A DNA stretch of 39,491 nt, taken from positions 1 through 39,491 of the forward strand of contig CACYHQ010000019.1 in assembly GCA_902774245.1 (NCBI GenBank), written 5' to 3'. Numbering within the stretch: position 1 is the stretch's first letter; each line of letters starts with the position of its first letter. Both the position numbers and the translations under genes were made by a program. Positions 7,035-14,232 of the stretch are shown in pieces. Below the pieces are notes generated by a model, which saw only the letters and a list, made by a program, of their open reading frames with translations, was not told the DNA's origin and did not search any database. Origin of the DNA: an uncultured bacterium. GTDB lineage: Bacteria > Verrucomicrobiota > Lentisphaeria > Victivallales > UBA1829.

Positions 7035-10000
7035 CTATCGTAGCTTTTCCGCCGAACGGTCCGTCAGGATTTTTTTGGGTTTACAGACTTTTTCCACGAT
7101 CAGCTGGGTAAAGACGAAGAACACGGGAATCAGGATCGTCCCGACCACGACCGCCAGCAACATGCCGCCGAAAACCGTGGTGCCGAGACTGCGGCGGCTG
7201 ACGGCGCACGCCCCGGTGGCGATGACCAGCGGATACGTGCCCAGGACGAATGTGACCGCCGTCATCAGCACGGAACGGAAACGGAGTCTTGCCGCGTATT
7301 CCGCCGCTTCATAAAGATCCTTGCCCGCTTCATGCTGCTCCTTGGCGAATTCCACGATCAGGATGGCAGTTTTACAGGCAATACCGAAAAGCAGCACGAA
7401 TCCGACCTGCGTATAAATGTTGTTCTCAATCCCGAGCAGCCAGAGCGAACCGACCGCGCCGAGGAAAGCGATCGGGACCGAGAGGACCACCGCAACCGGC
7501 AGCATCCAGCTTTCATACTGCGCCACCAGGAAGAGATAGATGAACAACAGCGCAAGCGCGAACACGATCACAGTCTGGTTGCCCGTCCGTTTTTCCTGAT
7601 AGGACATGTCGGTCCATGCAACGGAAAGCGAGGGATCGACTTTGCGGACGATCCGTTCCATTTCCGCCATGGCCTGGCCGGAACTGTGACCGTAGCTCGG
7701 AGCCCCGTTGACCAGAATCGACTGATACATGTTGAAACGCTGGAGATACTGCGGGACGAACCGGAATTCCGGCGTGACCAGCGAACTGAGCGGGACCATC
7801 TTTCCGGAGAAATTGCGCAGATAGACCTTGGAAACATCCGAGATATCGTCGCGGTATTCCGGCGCGGACTGGAATTCCACTTTGTAGGTTTGTCCGTATT
7901 TGTTGAAATCGTTGACATATGTGTAGCCGAACGTCCCCTGCAAGGCGTCGGATATATCGTTCACATCAACGCCGAGCTTCATCGCCTTCTCCCGGTCGAT
8001 CGGCAGATAGACCTGAGGCGAAGACGCCTGGAAGGAAGAATAGACGTCGGCGAGAATCGGACTGTTATTGGCTTCCATCAGCACCTGGTTGAGTTTCTGC
8101 TGGAACTGTTCCGGCGTCAGTGTGTTGGAGCGATCCTGCAGCATCATCGAAAAACCGCTGACCGTCCCTAAGCCCGGAATCGCGGGCATGCCGAACGGCT
8201 CAATGATCGCGCTGGGAATATCCATGGTGGCCATGTAAAAGCGTTCCATCAGGGCATCCTGCGTCTGGTCCCAGTTTTTCCGTTCCGAAAAGTCTTTCAG
8301 GATCACGATTCCCAATGCGCTGTTGCTGGCATTGAGATCATTGATGAAGTCAAACCCGGAAACGAAAATAATATCCCGGACTTCGGGGATATCCTTGAGG
8401 GTTTCCTGCAAATGGGCTATGACCTCCTCCGTGCGTTCCAGAGAAGCGCCGTCCGGCAGCTGGATGGTAATGAAAAAGGCGCCCTGATCTTCATCCGGGA
8501 CAAATCCGGTAGGCAGAGCCTTGAAGAGTTTGACCGCGCCCGCTCCCATGGCGGCATAAAGGACGAGTACCAGAACGGATTTGCGAACCAGCGATTTCAC
8601 GATGGCGCTGTATCCTGCAGTCATCCAGTCGAACAAGGAGTCGAACCAGCGGAAGAGAAAGAATTTCTTTTTGCTGGGATCGACCGGTTTCAGGATCAGG
8701 CTGCAAAGCGCCGGACTGAGCGTAAGAGCGTTGACCGTGGAAAGGGAAACCGCGACGGAGATCGTGATGCCGAACTGGCGGTACATCACCCCGGTAACGC
8801 CGGAAAGGAAACAGACCGGCACAAACATTGCCAGAAGGACCAGGGTGGTGGCAATGCACGGACCGGTCACCTGCCGCATGGTCTTGATCGCCGCATCCCG
8901 GGGGCTCATGTGTTCCTCGTCCATCAGCCGACTGACGCTCTCGATGACCACGATGGCGTCGTCCACCACCACGCCGATGGCGAGGATCAGACCGAAGAGC
9001 GTGATCAGATTGATGCTGAACCCGACCACTTTCATGACGGCGAACGTACCGACCAGAGAGACGGGAATGGCAATGGTCGGGACCAGTGTGGCACGCCAGT
9101 CCTGAAGGAAAATAAAAGTGACCAGAATCACCAGCAGTACCGCGACGTAAAGAGTTTCCGCCACTTCGTGGATGGAAGAATCGATAAATTTCGTGGTGTC
9201 GTAGGAGATGTCACAGGCAAGATCGTCGGGGAAAGATGTCTTCTTGATCTCCGCCAGCCGTTCGTTCATCTGTCTGGCGATCTCCAGGCCGTTGGCATTG
9301 TTGAGCTGATAGACCGCAAGCAGGGCCGCGGGTTTTCCGTTCAGCGTGGAAACGCCGGTATAAGTCTCGGCGCCCATTTCCACTTCGGAGAAATCCCGCA
9401 GACGAATCTGCGATCCATCCGCGTTCGTTCGGATCACAATGGCTCCGAACTCTTCCGGACTGCTCATGCGGCCCTGCGTTGCAACTGTAAACCGGTTCTG
9501 CTGTCCTTTCGGAGCGGGGCTGTCGCCGAGCGCGCCTGCGGAGATCTGAACGTTTTGCGCATCAATGGCGTTTCTGACATCATCCACGGTGATCCCGAGT
9601 GAGGCCATGCGCATATTGTCCAACCAGACACGCATGGAATAGGTGAGGTCGCCCAGCTCGGTAACATCGCCGACACCGGGGATGCGCGCGATCTCGTCCT
9701 TGATCGAAATGGACAGGAAATTGCACAGCTCCTTGTCGCTGTAAGCATTGGTGGGCGAATAGAGTGCGATGACCGCCAGCATGTTGCTGGAGGATTCCTT
9801 GGTGGTGAGCCCCTGACGCTGAACTTCCTGCGGAAGCGAGGCCTGAGCCCAGTTCACCCGGTTTTGCGTGTTGACGGTGTTTTTGTCTCCGTCCGTCCCG
9901 ATGTCGAAACAGACTTTGACGGTGGCCATGCCGTCATCCGAGGCGGTCGAGGTCATGTAGAGCATATCCTTGACGCCGTTGAGCTGGGATTCGATCGGCT

Positions 10001-10190
10001 GGATCACGGTATCCATCACCGTCTGGGCATCCGCTCCGGGATAATTGGCAGTGATGTTGATTTGACACGGCGCGATTTCCGGATAGAGTGTGACCGGAAG
10101 CGTATAAATACCGATGGCTCCGCCAAGCAGGATGAGAATCGAAATGACGATCGCAAACCGGGGCCGTTTGATGAAGAATTCACTGATCAT
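7035..10190 (-). CDS. RND multidrug efflux permease, HAE1/AcrB type, 1051 aa
   Basis: Full-length inner-membrane proton antiporter that works with an adaptor and an outer-membrane channel to pump amphiphilic compounds out of the cell. The start MISEFFIKRPRFAIVISILI is typical of the family. The length of 1051 aa is close to that of AcrB. The proton-relay Asp pair is at 410-411 (GVVVDDAIVVIES) in the fourth membrane segment. The two large periplasmic loops lie between segments 1-2 and 7-8. The paired adaptor gene lies just upstream (15 nt between its stop and this ATG), so the two form an operon. No outer-membrane channel gene is in the window. The family assignment is secure, the substrate is not known. 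Confidence 0.97.
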   Translation of the reverse strand: MISEFFIKRPRFAIVISILILLGGAIGIYTLPVTLYPEIAPCQINITANYPGADAQTVMDTVIQPIESQLNGVKDMLYMTSTASDDGMATVKVCFDIGTDGDKNTVNTQNRVNWAQASLPQEVQRQGLTTKESSSNMLAVIALYSPTNAYSDKELCNFLSISIKDEIARIPGVGDVTELGDLTYSMRVWLDNMRMASLGITVDDVRNAIDAQNVQISAGALGDSPAPKGQQNRFTVATQGRMSSPEEFGAIVIRTNADGSQIRLRDFSEVEMGAETYTGVSTLNGKPAALLAVYQLNNANGLEIARQMNERLAEIKKTSFPDDLACDISYDTTKFIDSSIHEVAETLYVAVLLVILVTFIFLQDWRATLVPTIAIPVSLVGTFAVMKVVGFSINLITLFGLILAIGVVVDDAIVVIESVSRLMDEEHMSPRDAAIKTMRQVTGPCIATTLVLLAMFVPVCFLSGVTGVMYRQFGITISVAVSLSTVNALTLSPALCSLILKPVDPSKKKFFLFRWFDSLFDWMTAGYSAIVKSLVRKSVLVLVLYAAMGAGAVKLFKALPTGFVPDEDQGAFFITIQLPDGASLERTEEVIAHLQETLKDIPEVRDIIFVSGFDFINDLNASNSALGIVILKDFSERKNWDQTQDALMERFYMATMDIPSAIIEPFGMPAIPGLGTVSGFSMMLQDRSNTLTPEQFQQKLNQVLMEANNSPILADVYSSFQASSPQVYLPIDREKAMKLGVDVNDISDALQGTFGYTYVNDFNKYGQTYKVEFQSAPEYRDDISDVSKVYLRNFSGKMVPLSSLVTPEFRFVPQYLQRFNMYQSILVNGAPSYGHSSGQAMAEMERIVRKVDPSLSVAWTDMSYQEKRTGNQTVIVFALALLFIYLFLVAQYESWMLPVAVVLSVPIAFLGAVGSLWLLGIENNIYTQVGFVLLFGIACKTAILIVEFAKEQHEAGKDLYEAAEYAARLRFRSVLMTAVTFVLGTYPLVIATGACAVSRRSLGTTVFGGMLLAVVVGTILIPVFFVFTQLIVEKVCKPKKILTDRSAEKLR

Positions 10191-10205
10191 GGCAGTCCCC
10201 GGTTG

Positions 10206-11408
10206 TTATTCCGCTTCCGTTGTTTTCTGCTGCCCGGGTGCGGTTTCTCCGGCTGCGGCTTTCTCCTGCGAGGGAACGGAAAGCTGCTTGCCGGGAACCG
10301 CCTGCTGCGGCGTGATCGGCTTGACTTCCTCTCCGGGCACCGCCTTCTGCAGACCGTCGACGACAATGTTTTCTCCCGCCTCGAGTCCCGAGAGCACGAC
10401 CCTGTAATCGCCGTTCTTCATCCCGACCACGATCTTCCTCCGTTCGATCCGGTTGTTCGAATCGACGACAAAAACGAAATCGCCGAGCTGTTCCCGAAGG
10501 ACCGCCGCCTGTTTGACCATGACCCGCTTTTGAGGCAGGGCGACCTGAACGTTGACTTTCACGTACATCCCCGAATCCAGCAGCTCCTCTTCATTTTCCG
10601 CCGTAGCCTGGACACGGAACGTGCCATCCTGCACCGTGTTGTTCCATGCGGAGATCCAGACTTTCTCCTTGTATTCTTTGCCGTTAGCGAGGAATACTTT
10701 CACTTCGGGACTTGACTCGGCATCTTCTTTCGATACGGGATAGCTTTCATAAATTCTCAGCGTAGTAAGTTCATCTATGGAGAAATAGATTTTCACTTTT
10801 CCTATGGAAGTGATCGTGGCAAGGGCTCCGCTGGAGGGACCTACCATGTTGCCCACGCTGTAGGTCTTGAACCCGATATAACCATCGAACGGAGCCAGGA
10901 TTTGTGTATAGCTGAGCGTGACTTTCTTCTCTGCCAGCTCCGCTTCGGCGGATTTCAGTTCAGCCTCGGCTGTCCGAAGGGCCATTTCCGCCGTTTCATA
11001 ATTGCGCTGGGAGGTCGCATTGGTTCTTAACAGTGTTTCCTGCCGTTCGAATTCGACCTTTTTGTTGGTCAGTTCCGCATTGCATTTGTTGACTTCGGCT
11101 TCCGCTTTCTTGACCGCCGCCTCGTAAACCGCAGGGTCGATCTGGAAAAGCTTGGTGCCTTTTTTTACGAACTCCCCTTCCGTGAAATTGGCTTCGGTCA
11201 GGAATCCGGAAACATTGGCGGAAAGATTGACTGTTTCAAATGCCTGAACCTCTCCGATCTCGGTCACGGAATCGGCGAATTCCATTTCGATGGCAGGCTC
11301 GACAACGACCGTGGGCACCACGTTTTGAACTTCAGGTTCTTCTTCGTCGCAGCCTGAAAGCAGGATCAAACTGCAGAGCGCCGCGGCAAGAACAGAGGAG
11401 ATTTTCAT
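10206..11408 (-). CDS. RND efflux periplasmic adaptor (membrane fusion) lipoprotein, 400 aa
   Basis: The chain starts MKISSVLAAALCSLILLSGC, a lipoprotein signal with lipobox LSGC (Cys20), so it should be anchored in the inner membrane facing the periplasm. The order of parts is typical: a lipoyl-type half (AFETVNLSANVSGFLTEANF), a coiled-coil hairpin rich in Ala/Glu/Lys (about 100-165), a second lipoyl half (ILAPFDGYIGFKTYSVG) and a beta-barrel, with a Gln/Pro/Ala-rich tail. The ATG at 11408 follows AAAGGA. The in-frame upstream ATG at 11477 lies over the promoter and is rejected. It is co-transcribed with the permease. Confidence 0.95.
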   Translation of the reverse strand: MKISSVLAAALCSLILLSGCDEEEPEVQNVVPTVVVEPAIEMEFADSVTEIGEVQAFETVNLSANVSGFLTEANFTEGEFVKKGTKLFQIDPAVYEAAVKKAEAEVNKCNAELTNKKVEFERQETLLRTNATSQRNYETAEMALRTAEAELKSAEAELAEKKVTLSYTQILAPFDGYIGFKTYSVGNMVGPSSGALATITSIGKVKIYFSIDELTTLRIYESYPVSKEDAESSPEVKVFLANGKEYKEKVWISAWNNTVQDGTFRVQATAENEEELLDSGMYVKVNVQVALPQKRVMVKQAAVLREQLGDFVFVVDSNNRIERRKIVVGMKNGDYRVVLSGLEAGENIVVDGLQKAVPGEEVKPITPQQAVPGKQLSVPSQEKAAAGETAPGQQKTTEAE

Positions 11409-11467
11409 GACGACTATCCTTTCTATGGGGAAACATGTGTTAGCACCTTTTGACAGAACATCATAGC

Positions 11468-11495
11468 AATATAGCATTCAAATGTGTTTTTGCAA
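11468..11495 (-). promoter_or_regulatory. Sigma70-type promoter of the RND efflux operon
   Basis: Reading leftward, TTGCAA (11495-11490), 16 bp, then TATATT (11473-11468). This places the start site near 11460, about 50 nt before the adaptor ATG. The truncated integrase fragment begins 17 bp beyond the -35 box. No clear operator repeat was seen. Confidence 0.6.
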
Positions 11496-11511
11496 ACAGA
11501 AAGAATCACCG

Positions 11512-11859
11512 ATGCCTCAAAAACTATTTTTGAATTCATACCTCTTGTCTATCGTTGACGGTGCTTGGTCTTCTCAAACCGCGCTTGGCTGGTACAAAAC
11601 GCTGATCGCCGACAAATACAACAGCGTCGCACCCGGACAGAAAAAGCATGGACGGCCAAGCGTTTCTCCTGAGGACGAGGCCACCATAATCAGTCTGGCG
11701 CAGGCAAATCACTCCTGGGGTTACAAACGTATTCAAATGACCTTAGTACATCTGGGAATCGAGGTCTCGTTCATGACCGTGAAACGCGTCATGAACAAAT
11801 ACGGTTTTTTCCTGAGTTATAACAGAGTCGTATCATCTTTTTCACTCACGATGACTTGA
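11512..11859 (+). pseudogene. Truncated transposase/integrase, N-terminal HTH part only
   Basis: The peptide contains the segment KHGRPSVSPEDEATIISLAQ and then NHSWGYKRIQMTLVHLGIEV and VKRVMNKYGF. This is the helix-turn-helix region that precedes the DDE (rve) core in IS3/IS481-like transposases. The catalytic DDE domain is absent: similarity ends near 11812 and the frame closes at 11859. No flanking terminal repeats were recognised. It is therefore a dead remnant, lying just upstream of the efflux promoter, which it may have placed or altered. Confidence 0.75.
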
Positions 11860-12009
11860 CTTTTTTGGTAACTGCGTGTTACAATATTCATAACTTCGAT
11901 AAAGAACGAAGGACGTTGAAGCGTCTTTTCGAACGCTGAGAGAACTCACGCATCCTCATTGAAGTCGCCGGTGAGACCTCCCATTTTTTGTCACCGGCTT
12001 TTTGCTTTT
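11856..12009 (+). ncRNA. Candidate small RNA 1 with own promoter and terminator
   Basis: TTGACT (11856-11861), 18 bp, TACAAT (11880-11885) forms a strong sigma70-type promoter with predicted start near 11892. No sensible ORF follows. About 75 nt further on is a perfect 8-bp stem GCCGGTGA/TCACCGGC (11967-11974 and 11991-11998, 16-nt loop) followed at once by TTTTTGCTTTT, an intrinsic-terminator layout. The predicted RNA is about 115 nt. The block TTGAAGTCGCCGGTGAGACC is closely echoed in the next unit. No known RNA family is recognised. Confidence 0.5.
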
Positions 12010-12015
12010 CCTGCC

Positions 12016-12120
12016 TTGACATTTCTCCGCTTTTGCTGTATCGTATTATCGGCTTTTTCAGCAGTTGGACCCTGTTGAATCTGCCGGTGGGACTACCTGT
12101 TCCATCGGTCTTTTCTTTTA
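12016..12120 (+). ncRNA. Candidate small RNA 2, paralogue of small RNA 1
   Basis: TTGACA (12016-12021), 17 bp, TATCGT (12039-12044) is a promoter-like pair. The predicted RNA (about 70 nt from around 12051) has a stem CAGCAG/CTGTTG (12059-12064, 12072-12077; one G-U), then a 7-bp stem CCGGTGG/CCATCGG (12084-12090, 12102-12108; one G-U) followed by TCTTTTCTTTT. The block TTGAATCTGCCGGTGGGACT matches the corresponding block of small RNA 1, which suggests tandem duplication. The strand has no downstream gene for 23 kb, so these are not leader regions. Confidence 0.5.
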
Positions 12121-12126
12121 AGAATG

Positions 12127-12164
12127 TGCCGTGTCTCCGAGGCTGATCCCCGGAGAACACGGCA
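12127..12164. terminator. Strong hairpin downstream of the CobW-like gene
   Basis: TGCCGTGT/ACACGGCA (12127-12134 and 12157-12164) with an inner CTCCG/CGGAG stem (one bulged A). It starts about 30 bp beyond the leftward stop at 12196 and probably ends the aquaglyceroporin-GTPase transcript. No good U-tract is present on the leftward strand, so function is inferred from position. Confidence 0.5.
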
Positions 12165-12195
12165 GTGTTTGTTATGAATGGATGATGCGACCGGA

Positions 12196-13287
12196 TCAGA
12201 TCACGGTCTGATAACGGTAGGTCGGGTTCGGGCGGCCGGGCATCAGGCATTTCAGGTTCGTGATGGATGCGGAGACGCCGAAGGACGCAGCCGTTTCCGG
12301 CAGGATCTTTTCGACGGTCTTCTGGAGGGCTTCCGGGGACATCTGCACGCGCGCGTTGAGCGTCATGATGGCGGATGCGCCCTTCACGCCGGAATCGCCG
12401 CGCATGTTCACGGTGCCGCCGATGGAGCCGACGTTGCCGAGGATGACCTTGCCGTCGCAGGTGAGCGAGAGCTTGACGTGTCCGATCTCCGCCTTGTCGG
12501 CGAGGAACGCGTCTTTGAGCTTCGCGAGCAGGGATTCCGCAAACGCTTTCCAGTCCGTACCGGCGGCGCCGGAGAGCGTGATCGCGGCGTTCAGCCAGCC
12601 CAGGACGGCTTCGCCATGGGCGTAGCGGTCATAATCCACCTCGGTCAGGTGCGCGCCGGGCTTTCCGCCCGCGAGAATCTCATCGATCCAGGCGTCGACG
12701 CCGTCGCCTTTGAGCGCGGAGACGGCGGTAGCGGGCGCGGCGAAATTCTGCTTGAGGATGCCGAGTTCTTCCTGAATCTGCGCGTCGGACAGCGTGTCGG
12801 CTTTGTTCAGCAGGATGCGGTCGGCCTCCTCCAGCTGGCGCTTCACGATGTAGAGGGCGTCCGGATGCGTGAGCGTCTGAACGAGTTCCAGCGCTTCTTT
12901 CAGGCGGACGGGGTCGATCAGCACGGTCAGCGGGGCCAGGTCGAGGTCCGGGAATTTGTCCTTGATCGGCTGGAGGATGGTGGCGGAGAGGTCGGTGCAG
13001 CTGCCGACGGGTTCGGCGACGATCAGGTTCGCGCCGGAGTCGATCAGCGACTGGACGGCGGCCATGAATCCGGGGAAGTTGCAGCAGAAACAGCTGCCGG
13101 AGACTTCGCGGACATCCACGCCCGTGCGGGTCAGGATCGCGGTGTCGACGAGGTCCGCGGCCTGGTCGTTGGTGATGAGGCCGACCTTGAAGCCGCGCCC
13201 GGTGAGGCGTCCGGCGAGGGCGTTCAGCATAGTGGTCTTTCCGGCGGCCAGGAATCCGCCGACGAGGATCAGTTTGGTTTTGCTCAT
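12196..13287 (-). CDS. G3E-family (CobW/P47K-like) GTPase, 363 aa
   Basis: G3E GTPases handle metals or metal cofactors: nickel and cobalt insertion, zinc allocation, cobalamin enzymes. The P-loop GGFLAAGKTT is at residues 10-19. The metal-binding motif is CFCC at 66-69, the equivalent of the canonical CxCC. AEPVGSCTDL (91-100) follows switch II, and the G4 motif is NKAD. The C-terminal half is longer and different from standard CobW C-terminal domains. Target protein unknown. It follows the aquaglyceroporin gene by 4 nt (stop to ATG), so translation is coupled. I see no zinc (Zur) site or cobalamin riboswitch in front of the operon. Confidence 0.9.
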   Translation of the reverse strand: MSKTKLILVGGFLAAGKTTMLNALAGRLTGRGFKVGLITNDQAADLVDTAILTRTGVDVREVSGSCFCCNFPGFMAAVQSLIDSGANLIVAEPVGSCTDLSATILQPIKDKFPDLDLAPLTVLIDPVRLKEALELVQTLTHPDALYIVKRQLEEADRILLNKADTLSDAQIQEELGILKQNFAAPATAVSALKGDGVDAWIDEILAGGKPGAHLTEVDYDRYAHGEAVLGWLNAAITLSGAAGTDWKAFAESLLAKLKDAFLADKAEIGHVKLSLTCDGKVILGNVGSIGGTVNMRGDSGVKGASAIMTLNARVQMSPEALQKTVEKILPETAASFGVSASITNLKCLMPGRPNPTYRYQTVI

Positions 13288-13291
13288 GGTA

Positions 13292-14101
13292 TCAGTCTTT
13301 CTTTTTTCCGCAGCAGCAGTCGCTGCTTTGTCTGTTCATCAGGGGTTCGTAGAGTTTCGTGAAGAGGATCGCGGCGATGATGCCGCCGATGACGGGCGCC
13401 AGGATGTACACCCAGAAGGCGCCGCCGCAGGCGTCGGGCTGTGCGGCCTTGCCCCAGCCCATGATCATGGCGACAACGCGGGGACCGAAGTCGCGCGCGG
13501 GGTTCAGACCGGCCTGCGTCAGAGGCGCGACCAGGCAGATCACGGAGGAGACGGTCAGGCCGATCCAGAGCGGCGCGGAGTCGCTGGAGGGACGTCCGAC
13601 GTTGCAGCCTTCCGTGAGGGCGAAGATCAGGAAGACCAGCAGGAACGTGCCGAAGCCTTCGGCGAAGCAAGCGAGCCCGAGCGACACGACCTTCGTGTTG
13701 TAGTATTCGCCGAACATCCGGCCGGTCTTCACCGATTCGGCGGAGCCGCGCACGATGTGGTGCGTCGTCTCGAAATCGGCGATCGCGGGCGAGAAGAGGA
13801 CGTAGATGATCCAGCCCGCGGCGAACGCGCCGAGGAACTGCGCGACCAGGTAGGTCGGGACCTTTTTCCACGCCATGCGGCCGCTGCATGCCATCGCCAT
13901 CGTGACGGCGGGGTTCAGGTGGGCGCAGCACAGATGCCGCGTCAGGTAAATGGACAAAGTCACGCCGATGCCCCAGAACAGGGCAATCAGCGCCAGGCTT
14001 TTATGCTCGCCGAAGAGCGTGTCGACCGCGACCGTGCCGCAGCCGAAGAGGACCAGGAGGAAGGTCCCCGAAAATTCACCGACAAAATCTCGTAATTTCA
14101 T
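13292..14101 (-). CDS. MIP-family aquaglyceroporin, 269 aa
   Basis: Six hydrophobic segments and the two half-helix motifs LNPAVT (NPA 63-65) and LNPARD (NPA 200-202) identify a channel of the aquaporin/GlpF family in the inner membrane. Asp204 right after NPAR is the hallmark of glycerol-conducting members, so glycerol or another small neutral solute is the likely cargo. The C-terminus is unusual, ending in a cysteine cluster and lysines (DCCCGKKKD), which suggests a metal-binding tail given the downstream metal-type GTPase. No glycerol kinase or dehydrogenase is nearby. The ribosome-binding site is weak. Confidence 0.92.
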   Translation of the reverse strand: MKLRDFVGEFSGTFLLVLFGCGTVAVDTLFGEHKSLALIALFWGIGVTLSIYLTRHLCCAHLNPAVTMAMACSGRMAWKKVPTYLVAQFLGAFAAGWIIYVLFSPAIADFETTHHIVRGSAESVKTGRMFGEYYNTKVVSLGLACFAEGFGTFLLVFLIFALTEGCNVGRPSSDSAPLWIGLTVSSVICLVAPLTQAGLNPARDFGPRVVAMIMGWGKAAQPDACGGAFWVYILAPVIGGIIAAILFTKLYEPLMNRQSSDCCCGKKKD

Positions 14102-14134
14102 AGATTTTCAAACGTAATGGAATGTTGAGGGGAA

Positions 14135-14154
14135 TGCCGCGGGAAAACGCGGCA
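14135..14154. other. Perfect hairpin in the leader of the aquaglyceroporin operon
   Basis: TGCCGCG (14135-14141) and CGCGGCA (14148-14154) with a 6-nt loop. It lies between the stop of the ABC permease (14233) and the aquaglyceroporin ATG (14101), so it could end the long upstream operon or structure the aquaglyceroporin leader. There is no U-tract beside it. Confidence 0.4.
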
Positions 14155-14232
14155 ACGAGGGAAAACAGGCATGCGTGATGCGCCCGCTTCCGAAGATATG
14201 AGTGTGTGGGGAAACAGCGTTCCCGCGCCGGA

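Noticed and set aside
8412..9602. 396-codon open frame opposite the RND permease
   Set aside because: Shadow of a well-supported gene; His/Arg/Asp-rich composition and no family match.
11930..11970. TPP riboswitch, prompted by a CTGAGA stretch
   Set aside because: The other conserved TPP elements are missing and there is no downstream gene on that strand.
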